DNA from: JASLQO01 sp002327525
GTDB lineage: Bacteria; Pseudomonadota; Gammaproteobacteria; Pseudomonadales; Azotimanducaceae
Direction of reading: 5' to 3'
Assembly (NCBI GenBank): GCA_030744435.1
Contig: JASLQO010000011.1
Coordinates: 1 to 64,000 of the forward strand
Length of the DNA stretch: 64,000 nt
Each line of letters starts with the position of its first letter. The first letter of the stretch is position 1. This document shows positions 8,837 through 17,478 of this stretch, piece by piece. A program made the position numbers and the translations under genes. The notes under the pieces were generated by a model that did not search any database, had not been told where the DNA came from, and worked only from the letters and a program-made list of their open reading frames with translations.

Positions 8837-9119
8837 ACGCTTCAACCCTCGCTTTCAACTTCTGCCCTGGACGGAAGGTCACCACACGACGGGCGGTGAT
8901 CGGAATTCCTTCACCGGTCTTTGGATTGCGGCCCGGCCGCTCGCCCTTTTCGCGCAGATCGAAGTTGCCGAAACCCGAGAGCTTTACCTGCTCGTTGCTT
9001 TCGAGAGATGAACGCAGCTCGTCGAAGAACAGCTCAACAATTTCCTTGGCTTCGCGTTTGTTCAGGCCCAGTTCCTCAAACAAGCGATCTGCCAATTGGG
9101 CTTTGGTCAAAGCACCCAC
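8811..9119 (-). CDS. ihfA: Integration host factor subunit alpha
   Basis: A 102-residue HU/IHF-family protein. With IhfB it bends DNA at specific sites for transcription, replication and recombination. It matches IhfA along its length: LTKAQLADRLFEELGLNKRE at the start, KLSGFGNFDLREKGERPGRN in the DNA-contacting arm, and GRNPKTGEGIPI with the intercalating Pro. The start is GTG at 9119, with a strong AGGGAGG five bases upstream. It is the third gene of the pheS-pheT-ihfA-merR unit and overlaps the MerR gene. Confidence 0.97.
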   Translation of the reverse strand: MGALTKAQLADRLFEELGLNKREAKEIVELFFDELRSSLESNEQVKLSGFGNFDLREKGERPGRNPKTGEGIPITARRVVTFRPGQKLKARVEAYAGTESEQ

Positions 9120-9309
9120 CAGCGCCTCCCTATTGCCAGCCTGTCAGCTTACTTTCATCGGTTAGCGCGTCAATCGACTCAACGAGTCATTGCGCGCAAC
9201 CGTCAAAGGCCGACTGCTCGGTCCAGCTCGCTGGCGTGTCCTGCCCGCGGCTCGTGTCCAGCACGTCGCGCTTCATGCACGATCTATTGCCGGTTGATAT
9301 CGGAGTCCA

Positions 9310-11685
9310 CTAGCGCAGACGTGCACCACATTTACTGCCGAGGGCGGTAAGGGCGGCTTCAACGTGAGCCGTGATTTCCGTATCGGTAAGAGTGGCGGAT
9401 GGATCCTGCAAGGTCAAGCCCACTGTGACACTTTTTTCATTAGAATCAATACCTTTGCCTCGATACACGTCAAATAAGGTGAAGCCAACAAGGGTCTTGC
9501 CCACTGCCTCACGTACTGCCGACTCGAGTTCAGACGCGCTGATCTCGTCACCCACGATGATCGCCAAGTCGCGTCGCACACTGGGATATCTGGACACTTC
9601 GACGTAGCGCCTGAGCGGATGCCCGAGCAAGGCATCAGCCTCTATCTCAAACACATACACACCCTCTACGTCGAGTCGCCGCTCTATTTCGGGATGCAGA
9701 CGACCCAGTCGACCCACGGTGCGCTCATCAACACTCACCCGCGCCGCCTGCCCCGGATGCAGCACCGCATCCTGCAGCGCGGAGAATCGTACCGGCGTCC
9801 CGCTCCAGGCAAGCAGTTGTTCCAGCCCACCCTTGAGGTCGAAAAAATCAACACCCCGGGATTTGGCATGCCAGCTTTCCGGGACCTGATGTCCCCACAT
9901 CAGGCCGCCGAGCATTTCCGGCTGCGCCAGTGTTTCGCCCGGTCTGAACACGAGGCCCAATTCGAAGATCCTCACCCGCTCCTGCTGACGCGCGACGTTG
10001 GCACGCAACGCATCCACCAGTCCCGGCAGCAGATTGGTGCGCATGACCGACTGTTCTGCCGACATGGGATTAGTCAGCATCAGAGCTTCGGATCCTGGAT
10101 CGAGCACATCCAGCAACACCGGGTCGATGAAGCTGTAGGTCACCACCTCCTGAAATCCCACCGCAGCCAGCCGACTCTTGAGAGCGCGCTCCGGCGAACG
10201 TTCGAGCGCGACGCTGCGCAGCTCCAGATTCGCGACCGGTGTGCGGCTCGGCACGTTGTTGTACCCGTGGATACGGCAGACCTCTTCTACCAGATCCGCT
10301 TCTATCCCGATGTCGAAGCGGTGCGAGGGGGCCCTGATGGTCCACACCACGCCCTTCTCGCTGTTCACCCTGCTGAGTACTTCGAAATCGAGGCGCCGCA
10401 CCAGGTCGTCTACTTCGACGGCATCGATATGCACGCCAAGCAGCTCATCGAGCCTGCGCTGGCGCAACGACACACGTGCACGTTGCGGCAATGCTTGTGG
10501 GTCAACCGCCTCCACCACCGGGCCTGCCTCACCTCCGACAATGTCGACAAGCAAACCAGTAGCCCTTTCCATGGCCGCTTGCTGGAGTTCGAAGTCCACA
10601 CCGCGTTCGTAACGGTGAGCAGCATCCGTTTGCATATCGTAACGGCGTGCGGCACCCGCGATGGCATCGGGAGTAAAAAAGGCACACTCGAGAAATACGT
10701 TGCGCGTTTCCGGCTGCACGCCACTTCGCTCACCGCCCATGACACCCGCAATGGCCACGGGGCCGCTTTCGTCAGTGATCAGCAACGTCGACTCATCCAG
10801 TTCTACGTCGGAGCCATCCAGCATGGTGAGTTTTTCGCCGGGCCGCGCATCGCGCACCACGATTTTGCCGGTCAACCGGTCGAGGTCGAACGCGTGCATG
10901 GGCTGGCCCAATTCCAGCATGACGTAGTTGGTGACATCCACCACGGCATCGATGCTACGAAGACCCGAGCGCCGCAGGCGTTCGGTCAACCAGAGCGGCG
11001 AGCGTGCACCCGGGTCGATTCCCTCTATGACGCGCCCCAGATAGCGCGGGCATCCGGCCGGATTGTCCAGATGTACCTCAAAGCGGCGCTCGTGTGCAAT
11101 TGCCGCCTGCGCAATCTCCACGGCGCTGACGCTGACGCTGTTCAGAACACCCACTTCGCGGGCAAGGCCACGCACGCTCAGACAATCTCCCCGGTTCGGG
11201 GTGAGATCGAGATCTATCGTCACATCGTCCAATCGCAGCGCAGTGTACAGATCCGTGCCCAGAGCATCCAACATGCCAAGCTCCATGATGCCGTCAGCAT
11301 CGTCACCCACGCCCAGCTCATCAGCACTGCACAGCATGCCGTTGGATTCCTCGCCCCGCAGCTTCGCCTTCTTGATCTCAAATCCACGGGGCAGCACGGC
11401 GCCCACCCGCGCAAACGCCGTCACGAGCCCCGCGCAGACGTTGGGCGCACCGCACACCACCTGCATCGTCTCGGTTCCGTCGAACACCTGACATACAGAT
11501 AACTTGTCCGCACGCGGATGAGGCGCCACGCTCTCCACACGTGCAAGCACCACACCGCTGAATTCCTCGCCCACGCATTCGGCACTCTCCACCTCGAGCC
11601 CGGCCATGGTCAGCTGCTCGAGCAACGTATCCCGGTCGATGGGCGGATCGACGAATTCTCTCAACCAGGCTTCACTGAATTTCAT
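9310..11685 (-). CDS. pheT: Phenylalanine--tRNA ligase beta subunit
   Basis: A 791-residue cytoplasmic subunit of the alpha2-beta2 phenylalanyl-tRNA synthetase. Domains in order are an N-terminal EMAP/OB-type tRNA-binding domain (residues about 40-150, with 'HPRADKLSVCQV'), B3/B4 editing domain, B5, the catalytic-like core and a C-terminal anticodon-binding ferredoxin-like domain ('YVEVSRYPSVRRDLAIIV'). Length matches E. coli PheT (795). It begins ten bases after pheS. About 190 bases separate it from ihfA, with no obvious terminator. Confidence 0.98.
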   Translation of the reverse strand: MKFSEAWLREFVDPPIDRDTLLEQLTMAGLEVESAECVGEEFSGVVLARVESVAPHPRADKLSVCQVFDGTETMQVVCGAPNVCAGLVTAFARVGAVLPRGFEIKKAKLRGEESNGMLCSADELGVGDDADGIMELGMLDALGTDLYTALRLDDVTIDLDLTPNRGDCLSVRGLAREVGVLNSVSVSAVEIAQAAIAHERRFEVHLDNPAGCPRYLGRVIEGIDPGARSPLWLTERLRRSGLRSIDAVVDVTNYVMLELGQPMHAFDLDRLTGKIVVRDARPGEKLTMLDGSDVELDESTLLITDESGPVAIAGVMGGERSGVQPETRNVFLECAFFTPDAIAGAARRYDMQTDAAHRYERGVDFELQQAAMERATGLLVDIVGGEAGPVVEAVDPQALPQRARVSLRQRRLDELLGVHIDAVEVDDLVRRLDFEVLSRVNSEKGVVWTIRAPSHRFDIGIEADLVEEVCRIHGYNNVPSRTPVANLELRSVALERSPERALKSRLAAVGFQEVVTYSFIDPVLLDVLDPGSEALMLTNPMSAEQSVMRTNLLPGLVDALRANVARQQERVRIFELGLVFRPGETLAQPEMLGGLMWGHQVPESWHAKSRGVDFFDLKGGLEQLLAWSGTPVRFSALQDAVLHPGQAARVSVDERTVGRLGRLHPEIERRLDVEGVYVFEIEADALLGHPLRRYVEVSRYPSVRRDLAIIVGDEISASELESAVREAVGKTLVGFTLFDVYRGKGIDSNEKSVTVGLTLQDPSATLTDTEITAHVEAALTALGSKCGARLR

Positions 11686-11695
11686 ATCGCCGCTC

Positions 11696-12709
11696 CTAGT
11701 TGAACTGTCTCAAGAACCTGAGGTCGTTCTCGAACAAACGACGCAGGTCGTCGATCTCGTAGAGCAACATGGCCAACCGGTCGCCTCCGAAACCAAACGC
11801 GAAGCCCGAAAACTCCTCTGGGTCGATGCCCGACATCTCAAGCACACGCGGATTCACGAGGCCGCACCCCATCACCTCCAGCCAACCCGTGTGGCTGCAC
11901 ACGCGGCACCCCGCTCCGTCGCATTTAACACACTCCACATCCACCTCGGCCGAAGGTTCCGTGAAGGGGAAATACGATGGGCGGAAGCGCACATCGAGAT
12001 CTTTCTCGAAGAAACGGTGTACGAAATCGACGACGGTCCCCTTGAGGTCCGCGAAGCTGATGCCACGGTCGACCACCAACCCTTCCACCTGGTGAAACAT
12101 CGGTGTGTGCGTGAGATCTGAATCGCGCCGGTAGACGCGACCGGGGCAGATCACGCGAATCGGCGGATCCTGCGTTTCCATCGTGCGAACCTGCACCGGC
12201 GAGGTATGCGTCCTCAGTAGCGTCCCGTCTCCGAAATAGAAGGTATCGTGCATGGCCCGCGCGGGATGGTTCTCGGCTAGGTTGAGGGCCTCGAAATTAT
12301 GATAGTCATCCTCTACTTCCGGCCCGGTAACCACCTCATACCCCGCGCCCACGAAAATGTCCTCGATGCGCTCGAGCGCGAGTGTGACCGGATGCAAACC
12401 ACCGCTACCAGCGCTTCGACCCGGCAGCGTGACATCCACTGCCTCCTCTTCCACCACACTCTGCAAGTGCTCATCTGACAGTGCCTGCTTGCGCTCACCG
12501 ATCAGCGCGAGCAGACGCTCTTTGGCCTGATTGATGGCCGCACCCATCTTCGGGCGCTCTTGCGGATCTAGCCGTCCGAGCCCCTTGAGCAGCACGGTCA
12601 GTTCACCTTTTTTGCCGAGATAGGCAACACGCACTTCATCGAGCGTCTTCTCATCACGTGCCGCCGCGATAGCGTTCTGCGCGTTTTCCAGTATCTCTTC
12701 TGTATTCAT
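11696..12709 (-). CDS. pheS: Phenylalanine--tRNA ligase alpha subunit
   Basis: A 337-residue catalytic subunit that charges tRNA-Phe. An N-terminal coiled coil (residues 1-90) leads into the class II catalytic core with motif 2 (FRPSYFPFTEPSAEVD) and motif 3 (GFAFGFGGDRLAML). The start is ATG 12709; an in-frame extension upstream would read through the attenuator hairpin. A CxxC...CxxC pair (CVKCDGAGCRVC) matches the zinc-like motif of many PheS. It is preceded by the attenuator at 12733-12799 and is probably co-transcribed with rplT upstream. Confidence 0.98.
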   Translation of the reverse strand: MNTEEILENAQNAIAAARDEKTLDEVRVAYLGKKGELTVLLKGLGRLDPQERPKMGAAINQAKERLLALIGERKQALSDEHLQSVVEEEAVDVTLPGRSAGSGGLHPVTLALERIEDIFVGAGYEVVTGPEVEDDYHNFEALNLAENHPARAMHDTFYFGDGTLLRTHTSPVQVRTMETQDPPIRVICPGRVYRRDSDLTHTPMFHQVEGLVVDRGISFADLKGTVVDFVHRFFEKDLDVRFRPSYFPFTEPSAEVDVECVKCDGAGCRVCSHTGWLEVMGCGLVNPRVLEMSGIDPEEFSGFAFGFGGDRLAMLLYEIDDLRRLFENDLRFLRQFN

Positions 12710-12732
12710 GGCATTTTCTCTCGAGCCAAAAC

Positions 12733-12799
12733 AAAAAAAGGAAGGCGTTTCCAACCTTCCCTTGATGTTTCAGATCAACTGCACATACCACCAGGAAGG
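12733..12799 (-). promoter_or_regulatory. Attenuator-like leader of pheST
   Basis: On the minus strand a GGAAGG/CCTTCC-based stem (12740-12760), extended by A-T and G-T pairs, is followed by seven Ts and closes just before pheS. An upstream CCTTCC (complement of 12794-12799) can pair with the same GGAAGG arm and would then act as anti-terminator. A short GTG-started leader ORF (12775-12810) overlaps the upstream segment but encodes no Phe, unlike the Phe-rich leader of enterobacterial pheST. Confidence 0.65.
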
Positions 12800-12844
12800 T
12801 CGTGGTTCACGGCCTCCAGAAAGCGGTACGAGTCGTGCGTTTAG

Positions 12845-13204
12845 TCAGGCTGCCAGCGCTGACTTGGCTTTCTCGACGAGAACGCCGAACGCCTCCTTTT
12901 CGTGTATGGCGATGTCCGCCAACACACGCCGATCTACGTCGACGTCCGCTTCCTTGAGACCGGCGATAAAGCGGCTGTAGGACAGTCCGTGCTCACGCGC
13001 GGCGGCGTTGATGCGGACGATCCAGAGACTCCTGAACTGGCGCTTGCGCTGGCGCCGATCACGGTAGGCGTACTGGCCGGCCTTGGTGATTGCCTGCTTG
13101 GCGACCTTGAAAGTGCGGCTGCGGGCACCGTGGTAACCGCGCGCCTGTTTGAGAACCTTTTTGCGGCGTGCACGCGATGCAATGCTTCGTTTCGCTCTTG
13201 GCAT
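12845..13204 (-). CDS. rplT: 50S ribosomal protein L20
   Basis: A 119-residue 23S rRNA-binding protein needed early in 50S assembly. It starts MPRAKRSIASRARRKKVLK and contains RQRKRQFRSLWIVRINAAAR, both diagnostic of L20. The ATG at 13204 is the family start; longer in-frame extensions run back into rpmI. It is known in E. coli to repress translation of its own operon by binding the rpmI leader. It lies ten bases after rpmI. Confidence 0.98.
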   Translation of the reverse strand: MPRAKRSIASRARRKKVLKQARGYHGARSRTFKVAKQAITKAGQYAYRDRRQRKRQFRSLWIVRINAAAREHGLSYSRFIAGLKEADVDVDRRVLADIAIHEKEAFGVLVEKAKSALAA

Positions 13205-13214
13205 TGTTCGTCTC

Positions 13215-13415
13215 CTACCTGGCCTTCTTGGGCAACATGCGGCGTACGAGCGGCGTATCCGCAGCAGACACATCATCGAGCCCACGCAGGTGGCGCTTAC
13301 GTTTCTGCGACTTCTTGGTCAGGATGTGATTCCTGTTGGTCTTCTTGTGCTTGAACCCGGTGGCGGTGCGGCGAAACCGCTTCGCGGCACCCCGGTTCGT
13401 CTTCATCTTAGGCAT
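13215..13415 (-). CDS. rpmI: 50S ribosomal protein L35
   Basis: A 66-residue very basic ribosomal protein of typical family length. It starts MPKMKTNRGAAKRFRRTATG and ends RMLPKKAR, both L35 signatures. It is located between infC and rplT in the conserved order. A 75-base spacer after infC would hold the L20 operator known from E. coli; I did not resolve that structure here. Confidence 0.98.
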   Translation of the reverse strand: MPKMKTNRGAAKRFRRTATGFKHKKTNRNHILTKKSQKRKRHLRGLDDVSAADTPLVRRMLPKKAR

Positions 13416-13490
13416 TTAATGCTCCACGCAATTCGTTGTCTGGGCTCACGCCCGTCACGCCGGTTTTGGGGAGGGTTCTAACCCTTTTCT

Positions 13491-14027
13491 TCACCTCTTC
13501 TTCTTTCTGGGAGCGAGCACCATGATCACCTGCCTGCCTTCGAATTTCGGCTCGGCTTCCACCGTACCGTATTCCGAAAGGTCGTCTTCGATGCGCGTCA
13601 TGAGTTGCATGCCAATTTCGGGATGCACCATCTCACGACCGCGAAAACGCAAACTGACCTTAGCCTTGTCGCCGTCCTCCAGAAAACGAATCAGGTTGCG
13701 TAGTTTTACCTGATAGTCACCTTCCTCGGTGCCCGGACGAAACTTCATTTCCTTGATCTGAGTCTGCTTCTGCTTGCGGCGTTGTGCCGCCTTGGCCTTC
13801 TTGACCTCGAACAGATGCTTTCCGTAATCCATTACCTTGACCACCGGCGGTTCCGCATCAGGTGCGATGAGCACCAGATCCAGTCCTGCTCGCGTGGCTT
13901 CGCCAAGGGCTTTGTCTCGCGACACGATGCCAACCTGTCCACCATCGGCACCAATCAACCGCACATTCCGGGCTGAGATGTCCTCATTGAGGACGGCCCG
14001 ATCCGCGCGCTTCCCACTTTTATTGAT
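13491..14027 (-). CDS. infC: Translation initiation factor IF-3 (ATC start)
   Basis: A 178-residue factor that binds the 30S subunit, blocks 50S joining and proofreads the start codon. Family motifs are DYGKHLFEVKKAK, KFRPGTEEGDYQVKLRNL and KAKVSLRFRGREM. The start is inferred to be ATC at 14027. GGAG lies seven bases upstream, and the following NKSGKRADRAVLNED lines up with the E. coli N-terminus, which starts at the rare AUU. A distant in-frame ATG at 14078 has no ribosome binding site. Rare start codons here are the known basis of IF3 autoregulation. A six-codon ORF overlaps the start (see findings). No thrS precedes it. Confidence 0.95.
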   Translation of the reverse strand: MNKSGKRADRAVLNEDISARNVRLIGADGGQVGIVSRDKALGEATRAGLDLVLIAPDAEPPVVKVMDYGKHLFEVKKAKAAQRRKQKQTQIKEMKFRPGTEEGDYQVKLRNLIRFLEDGDKAKVSLRFRGREMVHPEIGMQLMTRIEDDLSEYGTVEAEPKFEGRQVIMVLAPRKKKR

Positions 14028-14084
14028 AGGCGTTCTCCATCTGACCTCTCTTGGTCTTGTCGGCCCAACCGGGCCCATTAACTA

Positions 14085-14699
14085 ACGGCCGGAACAGCCC
14101 TGCCCGTCTCATCATGTGCCAAGAAGGGATGTTATACCAGCCACGGTCCCCCGCACGGCGCCGTCTATGGCCCAATTCGGGGGAGCGCGGCATTCTACTG
14201 CCAGGATGGGCGCTGCACAACTGCAAATATCCCAGCGTTTTCGTGGCTTTGAGCGCTACTGTGCAGTGACGCAATGGTTACGCTGGGCATCCGGGCCGGT
14301 TCGGGCCACACCAGACACCATGCCACCATCGGTATTGCCGCCCACACGGGCCGGGTGGCCGCCGTCACCATCACGCTCGAACGTGACGATTTCCCCATCT
14401 TACGAACCGACGGGTGGAGACCGCCGCCCCCGGCAACCGGCTCGCACTGGAACCTTTCCATGTTGCCGGGGGGTCGCGGCCTCGACCGCGTGGCGGGTTA
14501 GGTCAACAGCTGAGTCTCTGCGCCGGAAAATGACCAGCAAGGCGCGGTACCTGGCGTAAGCACCACAAACTGGCCGCGGTGGCGGCCTGGTTGAGCATCA
14601 GAAGTTGAGTTCTGCCGGTCAATGAGTAGACTTGCGCGCCTCACCGATAACGGCGATTCTTCGGGATGCCGTGGTCGGTGTACCCCACCCGCCAGCAAT
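14085..14699. other. Long gap upstream of infC, no convincing gene
   Basis: About 600 bases without a supported gene. A plus-strand frame at 14274-14501 starts with ATG and reads GIRAGSGHTRHHATIGIAAH and then TGRVAAVTITL, which loosely resembles the start of a small conserved protein family, but it degenerates into Pro/Gly-rich sequence. I treat it as at most a gene remnant. The infC promoter should lie in this stretch, but I could not pick out a convincing -35/-10 pair. Confidence 0.3.
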
Positions 14700-14776
<77 letters not shown>

Positions 14777-14849
14777 CCCCTGCCTCTTCAACGTGCGTCT
14801 CGCGCAGGTCCGCGCTGTCGTGTACTGGCGTGTCGTGTAGATCCAGAAT

Positions 14850-15497
14850 CTATGGCTGTAACCGGGCAATCGACCAGTCCTTCGCACGCCGTACGTACCT
14901 GAACCGGTCGTGCAAGCGTCCCTCGCGTCCCTGCCAGAATTCCCAGCGCTGAGGCTTTAGCAACCAACCCGCCCAGGACCCGGGCCGCGGAACCGCGCCC
15001 TCGCCCACGGATGCCTCCACCGCTGCCATGCGGCGCACCAGTTCATCACGGGAATCGATCTGCGCCGACTGTATCGACGCCGCGGCCGCGAATTGACTGT
15101 CGCGCGGTCTCGTGTCGAAATACTCTTGCGCTTGTGCATCCGGAAGACGCTCCACCTGACCGGTGACGCGAACCTGGCGCGACAACTCCCGCCAATAGAA
15201 CAACAGACTGCCAACCGGATTGCCGAGTATTTCACTGCTCTTCTGGCTACGCGCATCGGAGTACCAGCAAAACCCTTCTTCGTCGTAGTGCTTCATCAAC
15301 ACCACCCGCACAGACGGCACAGCGTCTCGCGTAGCCGTCGCCAGCGTCATGGCCGTGGCGTCGATGATGCCGCGCTCCACCGCATCGCCAAACCATCCCG
15401 CAAACTGCTCGAGGGGGTCATCGGCGAGATCGACGCGCCGTAGCGAAGGGGCCGTGTACTCACGCCGCGTGGCGCGCTGGTCCTGGAGATCTGTCAC
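14850..15497 (-). CDS. pdxH: Pyridoxamine/pyridoxine 5'-phosphate oxidase
   Basis: An FMN-dependent enzyme of about 215 residues that oxidises PNP or PMP to pyridoxal 5'-phosphate, the last step of vitamin B6 synthesis and salvage. It has the full PdxH pattern: RREYTAPSLRR at the start, PSVRVVLMKHYDEEGF, RQVRVTGQVERL, and the family C-terminus RLHDRFRY with W.IARLQP. A GTG at 15497 is proposed because it gives a start MTDLQDQR typical of the family; a TTG at 15515 is the alternative. It converges on tRNA-Val. Confidence 0.95.
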   Translation of the reverse strand: MTDLQDQRATRREYTAPSLRRVDLADDPLEQFAGWFGDAVERGIIDATAMTLATATRDAVPSVRVVLMKHYDEEGFCWYSDARSQKSSEILGNPVGSLLFYWRELSRQVRVTGQVERLPDAQAQEYFDTRPRDSQFAAAASIQSAQIDSRDELVRRMAAVEASVGEGAVPRPGSWAGWLLKPQRWEFWQGREGRLHDRFRYVRRAKDWSIARLQP

Positions 15498-15632
15498 GTG
15501 CGAATTCTGCTGCAATCCTCGAACACGTAGTATCGGTCCGTACCTCTCCGGGAGGCAAGTCGAATGCGGTGGTCGCGTTCAGAGTATGCGTTTCACCAGC
15601 ACGAATTCTCCGTCAGCGCAGCGGGTGGCGAA

Positions 15633-15776
15633 CTAACGCTCCTGTGCGGCCGGGCTCCAATCACGATACCGCGCCGCCGCAAAATCGTAGGCCGCGAGCG
15701 ACAGCCCGAATAGCGTGTACACGACGCACTTGATCATGACTTTACCGTCTACGGCTGCATAAGGTGATGTACGCAT
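15633..15776 (-). CDS. 47-aa membrane protein
   Basis: A small ORF, too short for usual gene-length cutoffs. The ATG at 15776 has AGGGAG six bases upstream, an excellent ribosome binding site. The predicted peptide has a short polar N-terminus (MRTSPYAAVDGK), one hydrophobic helix (VMIKCVVYTLFGLSLAAYDF) and a polar tail (AAARYRDWSPAAQER). It is not recognised. The gap from 15498 to 15910 otherwise shows nothing firm. Confidence 0.5.
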   Translation of the reverse strand: MRTSPYAAVDGKVMIKCVVYTLFGLSLAAYDFAAARYRDWSPAAQER

Positions 15777-15910
15777 CACGTTCTCCCTAACCAGCCTCCT
15801 GGATCTAATCCACTCCTCAGGCTGTGCCTGAAACGCAACCCCATGTTAGAAATTGTGAAGCACACACATCCCGTGTTTACAATCGATTTTCAAAATAGCC
15901 CGGGGGAGAC

Positions 15911-17458
15911 ATGGACACGGAAGCACTAGAGCGGGCCATTGCCACGGGCATGACGGTCGCTTTCCATGCAGCCCGGCAACCGGACACGTCCGCGGTGGTC
16001 ACGCGCTACGGCGACCGGACGTTTGCACAGCTCAACGCCAACGCAAACCGACTCGCGCGTCTTCTGCGGCGCCATGGGCTCGGTGACGGCGACAGCATGG
16101 CGGTGGTCGCACGCAACCGTCCGGAGTTCATCGAGGCTCTGGTGGCTGCCTGCCGTACCGGAATTCGCTTCACTCCGATCAACTTCCATCTGAAGGGTGA
16201 AGAGATCGGCTACATAGTCGACAACTGCGATGCGAAGGTGTTCATCGCCGACGCGACGCTTGCTCCGTCACCAATTGAAGCGGTTGAGTCCGCCCCGAAT
16301 CTGGAATTGAGACTGGCCGCAGGCGGCCACATGCCGGAGTTCGAAGACTACGACACCAGCATCGAGCAAGAAGACGGCAGCGACATCGAAGATCCGGTTT
16401 TCGGTTCGCGCATGCTCTACACGTCCGGCACCACGGGACGACCCAAGGGCGTCTCACGCCGCGAACGCATTCCGCAGGCGCCCGTGTGGGGTGAAGCCCC
16501 CGGCGCCTACCTGCCAGGAGACCGCGACCTGGTTACCGGGCCCGGCTATCACGCCGCCCCCTTGCTCATCGACATCATTCAGCCGCTGACCTCCGGTGCC
16601 GGTATCGTGATGATGGACAAGTGGGACGCGCAGGAGACGTTGCGCCTCATCGAGGAGTACCGCATCACGCACACGCACATGGTTGCCACCATGTTCCACC
16701 GGCTGCTGTCTCTGCCGGAAGCTGTGCGCTCGAGATACGACCTGTCATCCATGCGCCACATCGTGCACGGCGCAGCCCCATGCCCCGTGCACGTCAAGCA
16801 GGCGATGATCGACTGGTTCGGGCCCATCATCTGGGAATACTACGCAGCGACCGAAGGCGGTGGCGGATTTCTCGTCGGTAGTGAGGAATGGCTCACCAAA
16901 CCCGGAACGGTGGGCAAACCCGGGCCTGATTTCGATAACAAGATTCTGGACGACGACGGCAACGAGGTTGCGGCCAACGAAGTGGGAACCATCTACATGC
17001 GTGCCCCCGAGAAGGGACGTTTCGAGTACTACAAGGACGAGGACAAAACCTCGAGCTCATACCGCGGTGACTATTTCACGCTCGGCGACATGGGTTTCTT
17101 CGACGACGACGGCTACCTATTTCTCACCGGACGCTCCGCCGAGCTGATCATCTCCGGTGGTGTCAACATCTACCCACAGGAGGTGGACGGCGAGATCATG
17201 AAACATCCCGCCGTTCATGACGTGTGCACCATCGGCGTGCCAAACGACGAATGGGGCGAGGAAGTAAAATCGGTGGTGGCGCTCAGCGGGGGTTTCGAGC
17301 CGAGTGATCAGCTCAGTGACGAACTTATCGCGTGGGCGCGCGAACGCCTGGCCAGTTTCAAGTGCCCCCGTTCCATAGGCTATGCACAGGAACTGCCGCG
17401 TTCAGAAGCCGGTAAAATCCAGCGCCGGGTCGTCCGTGCACCGTATTGGGAAGACTGA
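15911..17458 (+). CDS. Acyl-CoA synthetase (AMP-forming)
   Basis: A 515-residue member of the ANL superfamily that activates a carboxylic acid to acyl-AMP and then acyl-CoA. The P-loop-like motif is LYTSGTTGRPKGV (near residue 170). The A5 motif is WEYYAATEGG, and the A7/A8 region includes YFTLGDMGFFDDDGYLFLTG with SAELIISGGVNIYPQEVDGE. The catalytic Lys near the C-terminus is present (PRSEAGKIQRR). The chain is typical of fatty or aromatic acyl-CoA synthetases. It stands alone, convergent with uvrB, so the substrate is not indicated. Confidence 0.92.
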   Translation: MDTEALERAIATGMTVAFHAARQPDTSAVVTRYGDRTFAQLNANANRLARLLRRHGLGDGDSMAVVARNRPEFIEALVAACRTGIRFTPINFHLKGEEIGYIVDNCDAKVFIADATLAPSPIEAVESAPNLELRLAAGGHMPEFEDYDTSIEQEDGSDIEDPVFGSRMLYTSGTTGRPKGVSRRERIPQAPVWGEAPGAYLPGDRDLVTGPGYHAAPLLIDIIQPLTSGAGIVMMDKWDAQETLRLIEEYRITHTHMVATMFHRLLSLPEAVRSRYDLSSMRHIVHGAAPCPVHVKQAMIDWFGPIIWEYYAATEGGGGFLVGSEEWLTKPGTVGKPGPDFDNKILDDDGNEVAANEVGTIYMRAPEKGRFEYYKDEDKTSSSYRGDYFTLGDMGFFDDDGYLFLTGRSAELIISGGVNIYPQEVDGEIMKHPAVHDVCTIGVPNDEWGEEVKSVVALSGGFEPSDQLSDELIAWARERLASFKCPRSIGYAQELPRSEAGKIQRRVVRAPYWED

Positions 17459-17478
17459 CGGCTTGAGCAGCCTCTGAC

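Noticed and set aside
9619..11502. A 627-residue plus-strand protein over pheT
   Set aside because: It is antisense to pheT, rich in His, Arg and Gln, and shows no family pattern; long antisense frames are common in GC-rich genes.
12775..12810. Leader peptide of pheST controlled by Phe supply
   Set aside because: The ORF has no Phe codon and its GGAGG is too close to the GTG for good initiation.
15564..15710. Plus-strand small ORF with GGGAGG eight bases upstream
   Set aside because: It overlaps the better-looking 47-aa membrane protein on the other strand and has an Arg-rich, non-conserved-looking end. Not excluded, but not listed.
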